Source: Methanococcus vannielii SB (lineage in GTDB: Archaea > AGJL01 > Methanococci > Methanococcales > Methanococcaceae). Taken from it: DNA of 64,000 bases. A program made the translations under genes and the position numbers. The DNA is taken from contig NC_009634.1 in the NCBI RefSeq assembly GCF_000017165.1, positions 696,249-760,248 on the forward strand. Direction: 5' to 3'. Numbering within the stretch: position 1 is the stretch's first letter; each line of letters begins with the position of its first letter. This document shows positions 31,061 through 41,652 of the stretch, one piece after another. A model generated the notes under the pieces. The model saw only the letters and a program-made list of their open reading frames with translations, had not been told where the DNA came from and made no database searches.

Positions 31061-31075
31061 CCGAGGTGATGGTTA

Positions 31076-31597
31076 ATGAGAATTAAATTAAACACAGAAG
31101 ACATCATGAGGATCAGTCTTTTCGAAAAGATGACTGGTGCCAACGTAATTGACAGCACTTCAGACGATGAAAAGATAGTATTCGTCGTAAAAGAAGGTGA
31201 CATTGGAGCTGCAATTGGAAAAGGCGGCGAAAATGTAAAAAACGCAACCGATAAATTCGGAAAAAAAATAGATTTAATTGAATACTCTGAAGATTTAAAA
31301 CAGTTTATTAAGAACATTTTTGCTCCAATCGAATTAGAAGACGTTTGGGTTAAAAAATTCGGTAACGACCTCGTAGTTTACGTTAGAGTTCACCCTAGAT
31401 TAAGGAGGGCTATTATCGGAGACAAAGGGAAAAACATTGATAGAGCAGTTGACATTGCAGGAAGACTTGCAGGCGTTAAAAATATCAAAGTCGTTGCAGG
31501 GTTAAGAAAAGACGCTGATAACAGGCCTAAAAAAGATGAAATACCTGAAAAAGCAGCAGAATCATCTGAAAATGTTCAAGCTGAAGAAAACCAATAA
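31076..31597 (+). CDS. nusA: Archaeal NusA-like transcription factor
   Basis: 173-residue protein with two KH RNA-binding domains: AAIGKGGENVKNATDKFG and RAIIGDKGKNIDRAVDIAG carry the G-x-x-G loops. The bacterial N-terminal RNA polymerase-binding domain and S1 domain are absent, as normal for archaea. The C-terminal tail is acidic and low in complexity (after RKDADNRPKK). It is 15 bases from rpl30e and 9 from rps12, so the genes are co-transcribed. Confidence 0.94.
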   Translation: MRIKLNTEDIMRISLFEKMTGANVIDSTSDDEKIVFVVKEGDIGAAIGKGGENVKNATDKFGKKIDLIEYSEDLKQFIKNIFAPIELEDVWVKKFGNDLVVYVRVHPRLRRAIIGDKGKNIDRAVDIAGRLAGVKNIKVVAGLRKDADNRPKKDEIPEKAAESSENVQAEENQ

Positions 31598-31606
31598 GGT
31601 GATTTT

Positions 31607-32050
31607 ATGTCAGGAAGTAAATCTCCAAAAGGAGAATTCGCAGGAAGAAAATTATTATTAAAAAGAAAAGCGACAAGATGGCAACACTACAAATACGTTA
31701 ACAGAGAATTAGGCTTAAAAGTAAAAGCTGACCCGTTAGGAGGAGCTCCAATGGGTAGGGGTATTGTTGTAGAAAAAGTTGGTCTTGAAGCAAAACAGCC
31801 AAATTCTGCGATTAGAAAATGTGTTAAAGTTCAGTTAATCAAAAATGGTAGGGTTGTAACCGCATTTGCCCCAGGAAATCATGCTATAAACTTCATTGAC
31901 GAACACGATGAAGTTGTAATCGAAGGTATCGGTGGTCCATCAGGTCAAGCTAAAGGGGACATTCCTGGAGTAAGATACAAAGTATTAATGGTTGGTAAAA
32001 ACTCAATCAGGGAACTCGTTAGAGGAAGGCAGGAAAAAGTTAAAAGATAA
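31607..32050 (+). CDS. rps12: Ribosomal protein S12
   Basis: 147-residue small-subunit protein near the decoding centre (universal uS12). It contains [25 protein letters not shown] and [24 protein letters not shown], the conserved loops that monitor the A site, and a basic tail. The ATG follows AAGGTGATTTT. The length is that of the archaeal/eukaryotic S23-type form, longer than bacterial S12 at its N-terminus. Confidence 0.97.
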   Translation: MSGSKSPKGEFAGRKLLLKRKATRWQHYKYVNRELGLKVKADPLGGAPMGRGIVVEKVGLEAKQPNSAIRKCVKVQLIKNGRVVTAFAPGNHAINFIDEHDEVVIEGIGGPSGQAKGDIPGVRYKVLMVGKNSIRELVRGRQEKVKR

Positions 32051-32083
32051 TTTAAGAATAGATAGATTAAAAAGGGTGAAAAA

Positions 32084-32650
32084 TTGGAAATCAAATTATT
32101 TGGTAAGTGGGACAGTACTTCTGTCACAGTTAAAGATCCAAGCTTAAAATCACACATTAGCTTAAATCCAGTTTTAATTCCTCACACTGCAGGAAGAAAC
32201 TCAAAGAAAATGTTTGATAAAAACAAAATGCACGTTGTAGAAAGATTAGCAAATAAATTAATGGCTACGCAAGTAAACACTGGGAAAAAAAACGAAGTTT
32301 TGTCAATAATTGAAGAAGCTTTAACTATTGTTGAAAATAGAACTAAAGAAAACCCAATTCAAGTTGTAGTTGATGCTTTAGAAAATTCAGGGCCTAGGGA
32401 AGAAACTACAAGAATTTCATACGGTGGTATCGCATTCCTACAGTCAGTAGACGTTTCGCCTTCAAGAAGACTCGATACTGCATTTAGAAACATTTCACTC
32501 GGTGCTTCACAGGGTGCCCACAAAAGCAAAAAATCTATTGCTCAGTGCTTAGCAGATGAATTAGTTGCAGCTTCAAAAGCAGATATGCAAAAAAGCTTTG
32601 CAGTTAAGAAAAAAGAAGAAAAAGAAAGAGTTGCACAATCTGCAAGATAA
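32084..32650 (+). CDS. rps7: Ribosomal protein S7
   Basis: 188-residue universal uS7 that nucleates assembly of the 30S head. It shows [56 protein letters not shown] and the C-terminal [19 protein letters not shown]. It starts with TTG four bases after GGGTGA; no ATG is available in this frame before the conserved region. It is followed by a 103-base spacer with a possible promoter before the EF-2 gene. Confidence 0.96.
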   Translation: MEIKLFGKWDSTSVTVKDPSLKSHISLNPVLIPHTAGRNSKKMFDKNKMHVVERLANKLMATQVNTGKKNEVLSIIEEALTIVENRTKENPIQVVVDALENSGPREETTRISYGGIAFLQSVDVSPSRRLDTAFRNISLGASQGAHKSKKSIAQCLADELVAASKADMQKSFAVKKKEEKERVAQSAR

Positions 32651-32753
32651 AACCATACATTTTTTATATTTCTTTATACATAACTCTATATCATAAAATG
32701 ATAACTAGAGTATACATATTGTGAACTGCTCAAAAAAATAAAAGAGTGAAAAT

Positions 32754-34937
32754 ATGGGAAGACGAGCAAAAATGGTTGAAAAGGTTAAATCCTTAATGGA
32801 AACCCACGACCAAATTAGGAACATGGGTATTTGTGCCCACATTGACCACGGTAAGACTACATTATCTGATAACTTACTTGCAGGAGCAGGTATGATTTCA
32901 AAAGATTTAGCAGGAGACCAACTTGCACTTGACTTCGATGAAGAAGAAGCTGCAAGAGGTATTACAATCTATGCTGCAAACGTTTCAATGGTACACGAAT
33001 ATAATGGAAAAGAGTATTTAATTAACTTAATTGATACACCAGGTCACGTTGACTTTGGTGGTGACGTAACAAGGGCAATGAGGGCAATCGACGGTGCAGT
33101 AGTTGTTTGTTGTGCAGTAGAAGGCGTTATGCCTCAGACTGAAACTGTTTTAAGACAGGCGTTAAAAGAAAAAGTTAAACCTGTTTTGTTTATTAACAAA
33201 GTTGACAGGTTAATTAACGAATTAAAGTTAACTCCTGAAGAATTACAAGGACGATTCATGAAAATTATCGCTGAAGTCAATAAATTAATCGAAAAAATGG
33301 CTCCAGAAGAATTTAAGAAAGAATGGCTCTGTGATGTAGTCACTGGAAAAGTTGCTTTTGGTTCAGCATACAATAACTGGGCAATTTCAGTTCCATACAT
33401 GCAGAAATCAGGAATTTCATTTAAAGACATTATTGACTACTGTGAACAGGAAAAACAGTCAGAATTAGCTGATAAAGCTCCACTTCACGAAGTTATTCTT
33501 GACATGGCAATCAAACACTTGCCAAACCCACTCCAAGCTCAAAAATACAGAATTCCAAACATTTGGAAGGGAGATGCAGAATCTGAAGTTGGTAAATCCA
33601 TGGCAATGTGTGACCCTAATGGACCACTTGCAGGTGTTGTTACAAAAATTATTGTTGACAAACACGCAGGTTCAATTTCAGCATGCAGATTGTTTTCTGG
33701 AAGAATCAAACAAGGTGACGAATTATACCTTGTAGGCTCTAAACAAAAGGCAAGAGCACAACAAGTTGCTATCTTCATGGGTGCTGAAAGAGTTCAAGTG
33801 CCAAGCATTTCCGCAGGAAACATTTGTGCATTAACGGGTTTAAGAGAAGCTACTGCTGGAGAAACCGTATGTAGCCCATCAAAAATTTTAGAACCCGGAT
33901 TTGAATCTTTGACCCACACATCTGAACCAGTAATTACTGTTGCAATCGAAGCTAAAAACACGAAAGATTTACCGAAATTAATCGAGATTTTAAGGCAGAT
34001 TGGAAGAGAAGATAACACTGTAAGAATCGAAATCAATGAAGAAACCGGTGAACACTTAATCAGCGGTATGGGTGAACTCCACATTGAAGTTATCACAAAT
34101 ACCAAGATTGGAAGGGACGGTGGAATTGAAGTAGATGTTGGTGAACCAATTATCGTTTATAGGGAAACCATTACAGGAACTTCCCCTGAAATTGAAGGAA
34201 AATCACCAAACAAGCACAACAAGCTCTACATGATTGCAGAACCAATGGAAGAGTCAGTTTATGCAGCATACGTTGAAGGTAAAATCCACGATGAAGACTT
34301 CAAAAAGAAGACTAACGTAGATGCAGAGACTAGGTTAATCGAAGCTGGACTTGAAAGAGAACAGGCTAAAAAAGTTATGTCAATTTACAATGGAAACATG
34401 ATTGTAAACATGACAAAAGGTATTGTTCAACTCGATGAAGCAAGAGAATTAATCATTGAGGGTTTCAAAGAAGGTGTAAAAGGAGGGCCACTTGCATCTG
34501 AAAGAGCTCAAGGAGTAAAAATCAAACTAATTGATGCAACTTTCCACGAAGATGCAATCCACAGAGGGCCTTCACAAATCATCCCTGCAATTAGATTTGG
34601 AGTAAGAGATGCAGTTTCAAGTGCAAAACCAATTCTCTTGGAACCTATGCAAAAAATTTACATTAACACGCCACAGGATTACATGGGTGATGCGATCAGA
34701 GAAATCAACAACAGGAGAGGGCAGATTGTTGACATGGAACAGGAAGGTGACATGGCAATTATCAAAGGAAGTGTTCCTGTTGCTGAAATGTTTGGATTCG
34801 CTGGTGCAATTCGTGGTGCAACCCAAGGTAGATGTTTATGGAGTGTTGAATTCTCAGGATTCGAAAGAGTACCAAATGAAATTCAAACTAAGGTTGTTGC
34901 TCAAATTAGAGACAGAAAAGGTTTAAAATCAGAATAA
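32754..34937 (+). CDS. fusA: Elongation factor 2
   Basis: Translocation GTPase of 727 residues. It carries G1 [39 protein letters not shown] and NKVDRL in the GTPase domain, then domains II-V. His603 in [10 protein letters not shown] is the residue modified to diphthamide in archaea. There is no intein. The ATG follows GAGTGAAAAT. Possible TATA tracts lie at about 32663-32690 in the upstream spacer. Confidence 0.97.
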   Translation: MGRRAKMVEKVKSLMETHDQIRNMGICAHIDHGKTTLSDNLLAGAGMISKDLAGDQLALDFDEEEAARGITIYAANVSMVHEYNGKEYLINLIDTPGHVDFGGDVTRAMRAIDGAVVVCCAVEGVMPQTETVLRQALKEKVKPVLFINKVDRLINELKLTPEELQGRFMKIIAEVNKLIEKMAPEEFKKEWLCDVVTGKVAFGSAYNNWAISVPYMQKSGISFKDIIDYCEQEKQSELADKAPLHEVILDMAIKHLPNPLQAQKYRIPNIWKGDAESEVGKSMAMCDPNGPLAGVVTKIIVDKHAGSISACRLFSGRIKQGDELYLVGSKQKARAQQVAIFMGAERVQVPSISAGNICALTGLREATAGETVCSPSKILEPGFESLTHTSEPVITVAIEAKNTKDLPKLIEILRQIGREDNTVRIEINEETGEHLISGMGELHIEVITNTKIGRDGGIEVDVGEPIIVYRETITGTSPEIEGKSPNKHNKLYMIAEPMEESVYAAYVEGKIHDEDFKKKTNVDAETRLIEAGLEREQAKKVMSIYNGNMIVNMTKGIVQLDEARELIIEGFKEGVKGGPLASERAQGVKIKLIDATFHEDAIHRGPSQIIPAIRFGVRDAVSSAKPILLEPMQKIYINTPQDYMGDAIREINNRRGQIVDMEQEGDMAIIKGSVPVAEMFGFAGAIRGATQGRCLWSVEFSGFERVPNEIQTKVVAQIRDRKGLKSE

Positions 34938-34950
34938 ACGACCACCATAA

Positions 34951-34960
34951 AATATATATA
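34951..34960 (+). promoter_or_regulatory. TATA box upstream of the EF-1alpha gene
   Basis: AATATATATA, preceded by the ACCACCATAA stretch, lies about 107-116 bases before the EF-1alpha ATG in a 129-base spacer, so transcription would begin near 34984. It suggests an internal promoter for EF-1alpha and S10 within the translation cluster. Confidence 0.5.
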
Positions 34961-35066
34961 CCTTTTTCTACTACACTTATTACACTTTACGGTTGAGTCT
35001 AAAACTTGAATCAATCTAAATAAATGAAAAAACATCAATCTAAAACTCTATTATGGAGGAATGATC

Positions 35067-36353
35067 ATGGCAAAAACAAAACCAATTCTTAACGTTGCTT
35101 TTATCGGTCACGTAGACGCAGGTAAATCAACAACCGTAGGAAGATTATTATTAGACGGTGGAGCTATTGACCCACAATTAATCGTTAGATTAAGAAAAGA
35201 AGCTGAAGAAAAAGGAAAAGCAGGATTCGAATTTGCTTACGTTATGGACGGTTTAAAGGAAGAAAGAGAAAGGGGAGTTACAATTGACGTAGCTCACAAA
35301 AAATTCCCAACCGCAAAATACGAAGTTACAATCGTAGACTGCCCGGGCCACAGGGACTTCATTAAAAACATGATTACCGGTGCTTCACAAGCTGATGCAG
35401 CTGTTTTAGTTGTAAACGTTGACGATGCTAAATCTGGTATCCAACCCCAAACAAGAGAACACGTGTTCTTAATCCGAACTTTAGGTGTAAGACAGTTAGC
35501 TGTTGCAGTTAACAAAATGGACACCGTAAACTTCTCAGAAGCTGATTACAACGAATTAAAGAAAATGATTGGCGATCAGTTATTAAAAATGATTGGATTT
35601 AACCCTGAACAGATCAATTTTGTTCCAGTTGCTTCACTCCACGGTGACAACGTATTCAAAAAATCAGAAAGAACCCCATGGTACAAGGGCCCTACAATTG
35701 CAGAAGTTATTGACGGCTTCCAACCGCCTGAAAAACCAACTAACTTACCATTAAGATTGCCTATCCAAGATGTTTACTCAATTACAGGTGTAGGTACAGT
35801 TCCAGTAGGAAGAGTTGAAACCGGTATCATTAAACCAGGTGACAAAGTTGTCTTTGAACCTGCTGGAGCAATTGGAGAAATTAAAACTGTAGAAATGCAC
35901 CACGAACAATTACCAAGTGCTGAACCTGGAGACAACATCGGTTTCAACGTAAGAGGCGTTGGTAAAAAAGACATCAAGAGAGGAGACGTTTTAGGACACA
36001 CTACCAATCCTCCAACAGTTGCTACTGACTTTACTGCACAGATTGTTGTTTTACAACACCCTTCAGTATTAACCGTAGGATACACTCCAGTATTCCACAC
36101 ACACACAGCACAAATTGCATGTACTTTTGCAGAAATCCAGAAAAAATTAAATCCTGCAACTGGTGAAGTTTTAGAAGAAAACCCAGACTTCTTAAAAGCT
36201 GGTGATGCTGCAATCGTTAAATTAATTCCTACAAAGCCAATGGTTATAGAAAGCGTTAAAGAAATTCCACAACTTGGTAGATTCGCAATCAGAGATATGG
36301 GTATGACCGTTGCTGCAGGTATGGCTATCCAAGTTACAGCTAAAAACAAATAA
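35067..36353 (+). CDS. tuf: Elongation factor 1-alpha
   Basis: GTPase that brings aminoacyl-tRNA to the ribosome, 428 residues. It has [39 protein letters not shown] and NKMDTVNF in the G domain, then two beta barrels. The ATG at 35067 follows GGAGGAATGATC; the in-frame ATG at 35061 sits too close to the binding site. The sequence is very like the M. vannielii protein as I remember it, with fewer agreements to M. maripaludis at variable positions. Confidence 0.97.
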   Translation: MAKTKPILNVAFIGHVDAGKSTTVGRLLLDGGAIDPQLIVRLRKEAEEKGKAGFEFAYVMDGLKEERERGVTIDVAHKKFPTAKYEVTIVDCPGHRDFIKNMITGASQADAAVLVVNVDDAKSGIQPQTREHVFLIRTLGVRQLAVAVNKMDTVNFSEADYNELKKMIGDQLLKMIGFNPEQINFVPVASLHGDNVFKKSERTPWYKGPTIAEVIDGFQPPEKPTNLPLRLPIQDVYSITGVGTVPVGRVETGIIKPGDKVVFEPAGAIGEIKTVEMHHEQLPSAEPGDNIGFNVRGVGKKDIKRGDVLGHTTNPPTVATDFTAQIVVLQHPSVLTVGYTPVFHTHTAQIACTFAEIQKKLNPATGEVLEENPDFLKAGDAAIVKLIPTKPMVIESVKEIPQLGRFAIRDMGMTVAAGMAIQVTAKNK

Positions 36354-36406
36354 TTTAGCTTAACTCCCATTCCTTTTATTTAAAACACGGAAAAGAGAGG
36401 AATATT

Positions 36407-36715
36407 ATGCAAAAAGCAAGAATTAAACTATCAAGTACTAAACACGAAGAATTAGACAGCGTATGCAACCAGATAAAAGCAATTGCTGAAAAAACTGGTG
36501 TAGATATGGCGGGACCAATTCCATTACCAACAAAATCATTGAAAATCACGACAAGAAAATCAACTGACGGCGAAGGTTCATCATCATTTGATAGGTGGAC
36601 TATGAGAGTTCATAAAAGAGTCATTGACATTGAAGCCGATGAAAGAACTATGAAACACATCATGAAAGTAAGAATTCCTGACGCAGTCCAGATAGAAATT
36701 GAATTAAGAAGCTAA
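36407..36715 (+). CDS. rps10: Ribosomal protein S10
   Basis: 102-residue universal uS10. The middle block [20 protein letters not shown] and the C-terminal [20 protein letters not shown] are diagnostic. In archaea the gene commonly follows EF-1alpha, as here after 53 bases. ATG with GAGAGGAATATT upstream. After it come 282 bases of AT-rich spacer before the phosphomutase, in which I see TATA-like tracts and no gene. Confidence 0.97.
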   Translation: MQKARIKLSSTKHEELDSVCNQIKAIAEKTGVDMAGPIPLPTKSLKITTRKSTDGEGSSSFDRWTMRVHKRVIDIEADERTMKHIMKVRIPDAVQIEIELRS

Positions 36716-36997
36716 TTTTTGTTCATTTAATCCTGCAAAAGCCAGACATATTGTAATCTGAGATATGAGGATTGCAATAAAAATTCTTTTTTTCAAATTT
36801 TAGAAATTTAAATCATAACTTATTTATAAATACGAGAGTATAATAATTATACCTTATTCCAAAGTGGATAGGGAGTAAGATTTTTTTCGACCATTGTTCA
36901 AAGTAATTATGGTATATTTTTTATTTTTTAATAAAGTATTAATAACAATTTAAACACAATATGCCCATGTATAACTTTTTTAATAAGCGGTGGTAAA

Positions 36998-38311
36998 TTG
37001 GTATTTAAAGCGTATGACATTAGGGGCATTTATAAAAATGAATTAGATGACGATTTTGCATATTCTCTTGGAAAATTACTTGGGGAAAAATACAAAAAAA
37101 TACTTGTAGGGCAAGACATTAGAATCGGCTCTGAAAAACTATTAAAACCCCTTATCTATGGTTTACTTGAAAACTCAGATGTTTATTACGCTGGAGAAAT
37201 TTCTACCCCACTGATGTATTTTGGAACTAAGGATAACTTTGACCTAGGAATTGTTTTAACTGCATCGCATAATCCAAAAGAATATACGGGATTTAAAATG
37301 TGTGATATATTTGGAATTCCTCTTTCCCCTATAGATGAAATAAAGCCTTTTTTTAAAAAATACACTTTATCCGAAAAACAGAAGCTCGAAATAATAAATA
37401 TTGATTTAGAAAAAATTAAAACAGACGTTGTGACAAAATACGAAGACTTTTTTAAAAAAAAGATTGAAAAAACGTCTAAAAAAATCGCTGTTGATTTTGC
37501 AAATGGTGTAACAACGCATGCTGAAAAAAAAATACTAAATGACGTTATTATAAATAAAGTATTTATTAACGAGTTTCCAGATGGGAATTTTCCAGCCCAT
37601 GAACCAGATACCCTAAAAAAAGAGTGTTTAGAAGATATTATCTCTTTAGTAAAGGAAGAATACTGCGATATAGGTTTAATTTTTGATGGAGATGGAGATA
37701 GGCTTGGAATAATTGATGAAAGGGGAGCCGTACTTTCAGGAGACATAATTACTGCAATTATCTCAAACGAAATACTTAAAGAAGTAACTGGAAAAATTGT
37801 ATACGACCTAAGATGTAGCAAAATTGTTCCTGAAGTAATTGAAAAAAATGGTGGAATCCCAATAAAGACTAGAGTTGGCCACTACTTCATAAAAAAATTG
37901 ATGCATGAAATTGATGCAGAATTTGCTGGTGAATTTAGCAACCATTTTTACTTTAAATCAATTGGATATTTTGAAAGTCCGTTATTAGCACTTTATTATA
38001 TCTTAAAAGCCGTTGAAAATGAAAAAAAGCCACTTTCAGAAGTTGCAAAGGGATATAAAAAATATTTTCATAGTGGGGAAATAAACTTTAAAGTAATTGA
38101 CCAAAAAAATGCAATTTTAACGATTGAAAAAAATTATGAAAATGAATGCCGTATTGAAAAATTAGATGGAATATCCGTATACTGTAAAAATTTCTGGTTT
38201 AACGTTCGTTCATCAAATACTGAGCCACTTTTAAGACTTAATATTGAAGCAGATTCTGAAAATATTATGAAAGAGAAATTAGAAGAAATAAAAGGGATAA
38301 TAACTTCTTAA
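36998..38311 (+). CDS. Phosphomannomutase/phosphoglucosamine mutase family protein
   Basis: Alpha-D-phosphohexomutase of 437 residues, interconverting 1- and 6-phosphates of mannose, glucose or glucosamine for glycan precursors. It starts VFKAYDIRGIYKNEL and has the phosphoserine loop TASHNPKEYTG (Ser90). The magnesium motif DGDGDR lies near 230-235, followed by GEFSNHFYF and a C-terminal phosphate-binding RSSNTEPLLRL. The start is TTG four bases after GGTGGT. The GEFSNH sugar loop (GExSxH) points to mannose/glucose rather than glucosamine, but specificity remains uncertain. Confidence 0.88.
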   Translation: MVFKAYDIRGIYKNELDDDFAYSLGKLLGEKYKKILVGQDIRIGSEKLLKPLIYGLLENSDVYYAGEISTPLMYFGTKDNFDLGIVLTASHNPKEYTGFKMCDIFGIPLSPIDEIKPFFKKYTLSEKQKLEIINIDLEKIKTDVVTKYEDFFKKKIEKTSKKIAVDFANGVTTHAEKKILNDVIINKVFINEFPDGNFPAHEPDTLKKECLEDIISLVKEEYCDIGLIFDGDGDRLGIIDERGAVLSGDIITAIISNEILKEVTGKIVYDLRCSKIVPEVIEKNGGIPIKTRVGHYFIKKLMHEIDAEFAGEFSNHFYFKSIGYFESPLLALYYILKAVENEKKPLSEVAKGYKKYFHSGEINFKVIDQKNAILTIEKNYENECRIEKLDGISVYCKNFWFNVRSSNTEPLLRLNIEADSENIMKEKLEEIKGIITS

Positions 38312-38405
38312 ACTTTTTTTATCTGTAAATTCAATTTAAATAAACCTAAATATACTTAAATAAATTTAAATACCCTATTTTAATGCTGAATAAAAAATAA
38401 ATAAG

Positions 38406-39491
38406 TTAGGATATAACTTTTTCTATCATTTTGAGCTCAAGAGCCAATTTGATTTCTTTTGCAATTCTTTGACCCATGCTTAGTGGTTCAGCATTATATA
38501 AATATGAATATGGGCTTCCATTCATAAAGGTGTTGTTTCCACCGTCTGATCTTGCACTCATCTCAAATACAACGAGTTCTAAGTTTTCAGTACATAGTGA
38601 CTGTAAGCAAAACGGCCCAAGCATTCCAGGTTTTACAAGTTCTTCTGCCTTTTTACATAACTTGTCCCCCATATCAAACACTTGTGGAAGCAGACTTTCC
38701 CTTATGACTACTGGGAAATTTCCAGTGATAACGTATGAAGGGTCAATATCCAATTCTAACTGGTCTTTTGAAGGAACCCTAACAAGTCCATCAATACTGC
38801 TTTCGTATCTTCTATCAATACCCATTAGTTCTACCCTATCCTTTAATGGCGAATAGAAATAATGAATACAGTAGTTTGCACCAACTACGTATTCTTCAAT
38901 ATGTGCCTTTTTAACATCTTCTTCAGAAAGAACGCCTTTAGCCTTGAAATCGTTAATTTTTCTCCAGAATTCTTCAGTTGAAGAACATGGGAAGTATCCT
39001 CTACCCCCCCTTGCACCTGGGAATTTAACCATTACTGGCCCATCAATTTCATCTGGACTGTTATATTTTTTTGGAAGTCTAAGACCACTGCCGCCTAAAA
39101 GTTGCCCTTCGAGGTCTCTTTCCGCTTCCCACCTTAAAATGGCCCTATTGCCAAACATTGGAACTTTAAATGTACTTTCCACATTGTCTAACCCGCAATA
39201 AGCAATAAATGAACCGTGTGGAACAACAATTGCGTTCATTTCCCGTAGTTGTTCTTGAATTTCTTCGCTTGAAATATCGGAAAATTTATCAACATATATG
39301 AATTTGTCTGCTACTCCAAATCTTTTGTAAGGAACATCTCTATCTTTAGTAGTAATTACGGCAGTTGAAAAACCTTCCAACTTTGCTCCCTTTAGGATGT
39401 GTAAGGAGGTATGGCTCCCAACAGTTGCGATAGTTATCTCATCCTTGTTGTATTTCTCAAAAATCCCCATTATTTCTTCTTTTGGAATCAT
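38406..39491 (-). CDS. purP: FAICAR synthetase PurP
   Basis: Formate- and ATP-dependent ligase that makes FAICAR from AICAR in archaeal purine synthesis, replacing the folate-dependent enzyme. The 361-residue ATP-grasp protein shows TIATVGSHTSLHILKGAK at the N-terminus, VMVKFPGARGGRGYF (nucleotide loop), EEYVVGANYCIHYFYS and FEMSARSDGGNNTFMNGSPYS. I chose the ATG at 39491, six bases after GGTGGT, and not the longer upstream frame. It converges on the phosphomutase gene and diverges from rnhB. Confidence 0.94.
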   Translation of the reverse strand: MIPKEEIMGIFEKYNKDEITIATVGSHTSLHILKGAKLEGFSTAVITTKDRDVPYKRFGVADKFIYVDKFSDISSEEIQEQLREMNAIVVPHGSFIAYCGLDNVESTFKVPMFGNRAILRWEAERDLEGQLLGGSGLRLPKKYNSPDEIDGPVMVKFPGARGGRGYFPCSSTEEFWRKINDFKAKGVLSEEDVKKAHIEEYVVGANYCIHYFYSPLKDRVELMGIDRRYESSIDGLVRVPSKDQLELDIDPSYVITGNFPVVIRESLLPQVFDMGDKLCKKAEELVKPGMLGPFCLQSLCTENLELVVFEMSARSDGGNNTFMNGSPYSYLYNAEPLSMGQRIAKEIKLALELKMIEKVIS

Positions 39492-39608
39492 TTTACCACC
39501 ATGGTCTATAGGGTATTTAAAATAGAGTAGTATGTACAATATTCAAGCATAGGTATATTCGTGTTACTATTTTTTATACGTTTCCAGTCAACTAGTCTAC
39601 GTGATAAA

Positions 39609-40343
39609 ATGAATAAAAATTACAAAAATAATTTAAATGAATCGATTAATAATCCATCCAAAATACTAAATGAAAAGATAATTTTAGGACTTGATGAAGC
39701 CGGAAGAGGGCCAGTACTTGGTCCAATGGTTATTTCAGTGGTAAAAGTCACCGAAAAAGATTTGGATAAGATAAACAGTCTTGATTTAAAGGACAGTAAA
39801 CAGTTAACGAAAAAAAGGCGGGAAGAATATTACAATATTATTAATGAATGCTTTGAAGTTCAAAAAATTGTACTGGCTCCTGAAAAAATAGACGAATACA
39901 TGAAAACATCTAATTTAAATAAAATAGAACTCAGTGCATTTTCCAAGCTTTCAAATCACTTTTTAAAGGAATATGAAAATGTAAAAATATTTATCGATGC
40001 ATGTAGTAGCAGTGAGCAGTCTTTTTTAAATCAATTTAAAGCAAAACTTATTAATAAAAAAGTAGAAATCATTGCTGAACATAAGGCTGATGAAAAATAC
40101 AAAATTGTTTCAGCTGCCTCAATCATTGCCAAAGTAACACGGGATAATATTATTGAATCATACAAAGAAGAATTCGGAGACATTGGAAGCGGATATCCGG
40201 GTGATCCAAAAACTAAAGAATTTTTAAAACGATTTGTAAAAGAACATAAAAAACTACCTAAAATTGCTAGAGGAAGTTGGGCAACCTCAAAAAAATTGTT
40301 AAAAGAATTTGAAGAATCAAAACTCCATAAATGGGTGAAATAA
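39609..40343 (+). CDS. rnhB: Ribonuclease HII
   Basis: Removes RNA from RNA-DNA hybrids, including Okazaki primers and single ribonucleotides. About 244 residues with the catalytic acidic residues in LGLDEAGRGPVLGPMVI, the FIDACSSSEQ segment and EHKADEKYKIVSAASIIAKVTRD, and a basic end ARGSWATSKKLL. The ATG at 39609 follows GTGATAAA; an upstream ATG at 39561 would add 16 hydrophobic residues unlike the family. Between the start and the first motif is a 23-residue Asn-rich extension. Its stop TAA overlaps the ATG of trmI by one base. Confidence 0.93.
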   Translation: MNKNYKNNLNESINNPSKILNEKIILGLDEAGRGPVLGPMVISVVKVTEKDLDKINSLDLKDSKQLTKKRREEYYNIINECFEVQKIVLAPEKIDEYMKTSNLNKIELSAFSKLSNHFLKEYENVKIFIDACSSSEQSFLNQFKAKLINKKVEIIAEHKADEKYKIVSAASIIAKVTRDNIIESYKEEFGDIGSGYPGDPKTKEFLKRFVKEHKKLPKIARGSWATSKKLLKEFEESKLHKWVK

Positions 40344-41200
40344 TGAATAATAAAAGATTAATTATAGACAGTCGTGAAAAAAAATACTTGTTAAATAGGG
40401 ACGTTGAAAATTTTGGAAATGATATGGGCGTTGTTGATTTAAAAGAAATTGATGATGGTTCATACTTAACAACCCATAAAGGCGGAGAATTTTATGTTTT
40501 AACACCTACAATACATGATATTGTTAAAAAAATGAAAAGAACTGTTACAACCCTCCTTCCAAAAGATATAGGATTAATTATTGCAGAATGTGGAGTTGAA
40601 AATGGGGAACTTATTGTTGAAGCAGGAACTGGTTCTGCCGCCCTTACAATATACCTTTCAAACGCCGTTGGAAAAGAAGGTAAGGTAGTAACTTACGAAA
40701 AAAGACCTGAATTTGCAGTTGTTGCAAGGAAAAATTTGGAGATCGTTAATTCAGTTAGAAAAAACCAAAAAATTACTGGTTTTGAAGAAGAAATTGAAGA
40801 AGGAACTTTTGAAGAAAAAGGGCTTTACAATGTAATTCAAAAAATAGGGGATGTTACAGACGGAATTGATGAAGAAAATGTAGACGTAGTTGTTTTAGAT
40901 ATGCCTGACCCTTGGAATGTTGTGCCCCATGCAAAAAAGGCATTGAATAAGGCAAAGGGAAGAATTGCAATATATGTCCCATATGTAGAACAAGCTAAAA
41001 AAGGAGTTGAGGCTCTGAAAGAACATGGGTTTTTGGACATAAAAACTGTTGAATGTATTGTTAGAGACATTGAAATTTCAGAAAAAGGAGTAAGGCCTTC
41101 AACAAGGATGATAGGACATACTGGATACATTACAACTGCAAGAGTATGCCCTGAAAGAAAAGAAGAAAATAAATTTGTAAAAAAGGAAACTTTAGAATAA
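40343..41200 (+). CDS. trmI: tRNA (adenine-N1)-methyltransferase TrmI
   Basis: SAM-dependent enzyme making m1A at positions 57/58 of tRNA. About 285 residues: an N-terminal beta domain, then IIAECGVENGELIVEAGTGSAALTIYLS (SAM loop), VVTYEKRPEFAVVARKNL, and VVVLDMPDPWNVVPHAKKAL with the DMPDPW catalytic motif. A C-terminal STRMIGHTGYITTARV completes the family pattern. The ATG at 40343 shares a base with the rnhB stop and follows GGTGA, so translation is coupled. Confidence 0.94.
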   Translation: MNNKRLIIDSREKKYLLNRDVENFGNDMGVVDLKEIDDGSYLTTHKGGEFYVLTPTIHDIVKKMKRTVTTLLPKDIGLIIAECGVENGELIVEAGTGSAALTIYLSNAVGKEGKVVTYEKRPEFAVVARKNLEIVNSVRKNQKITGFEEEIEEGTFEEKGLYNVIQKIGDVTDGIDEENVDVVVLDMPDPWNVVPHAKKALNKAKGRIAIYVPYVEQAKKGVEALKEHGFLDIKTVECIVRDIEISEKGVRPSTRMIGHTGYITTARVCPERKEENKFVKKETLE

Positions 41201-41303
41201 AATGCATATCCCTCGTTGTTGCATGAAATTTTTAAATACCAATTTAATTAAATATATTATTTAATTAAATAATATTATCGTAATAAAATAAAAAAGGGGT
41301 ATT

Positions 41304-41594
41304 ATGAAAAGACTTTATAGATCTAAAAACGAAAAAATGCTTGCGGGTGTGTGCGGAGGGCTTTCAATATATATCAATATAGATCCAACATTAATGAGGC
41401 TCTTATGGGTGTTATTATTCATTATAAACCCAGGAGTATTAATTGCATACATTATAGCAGCAGTAATTATCCCCATACAACCTGAAGGGGTATTTTATAA
41501 TTTTAAGGATGAAAAAAATTCTGAAGAATGTTTGGATAATTTAAAAGTAGAAAATGTTGAAGAAAAAAACGATAAATATAAAGAAAGTAACTAA
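41304..41594 (+). CDS. PspC-domain membrane protein
   Basis: 96-residue protein with a PspC domain: LYRSKNEKMLAGVCGGLSIYINIDPTLMRLLWVLL, followed by one long or two short membrane segments (LFIINPGVLIAYIIAAVIIPI). An acidic cytoplasmic tail ends it. In bacteria PspC senses envelope stress; the archaeal role is unknown. ATG after AAAAAGGGGT. The next gene, 58 bases on, is a membrane-anchored transglutaminase-like protein and may be functionally linked. Confidence 0.85.
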   Translation: MKRLYRSKNEKMLAGVCGGLSIYINIDPTLMRLLWVLLFIINPGVLIAYIIAAVIIPIQPEGVFYNFKDEKNSEECLDNLKVENVEEKNDKYKESN

Positions 41595-41652
41595 CCTAAA
41601 AACATAATCAATTTATTCTTTTAACAGCTTTTTTTAAAGTTAGGGTGCTTTA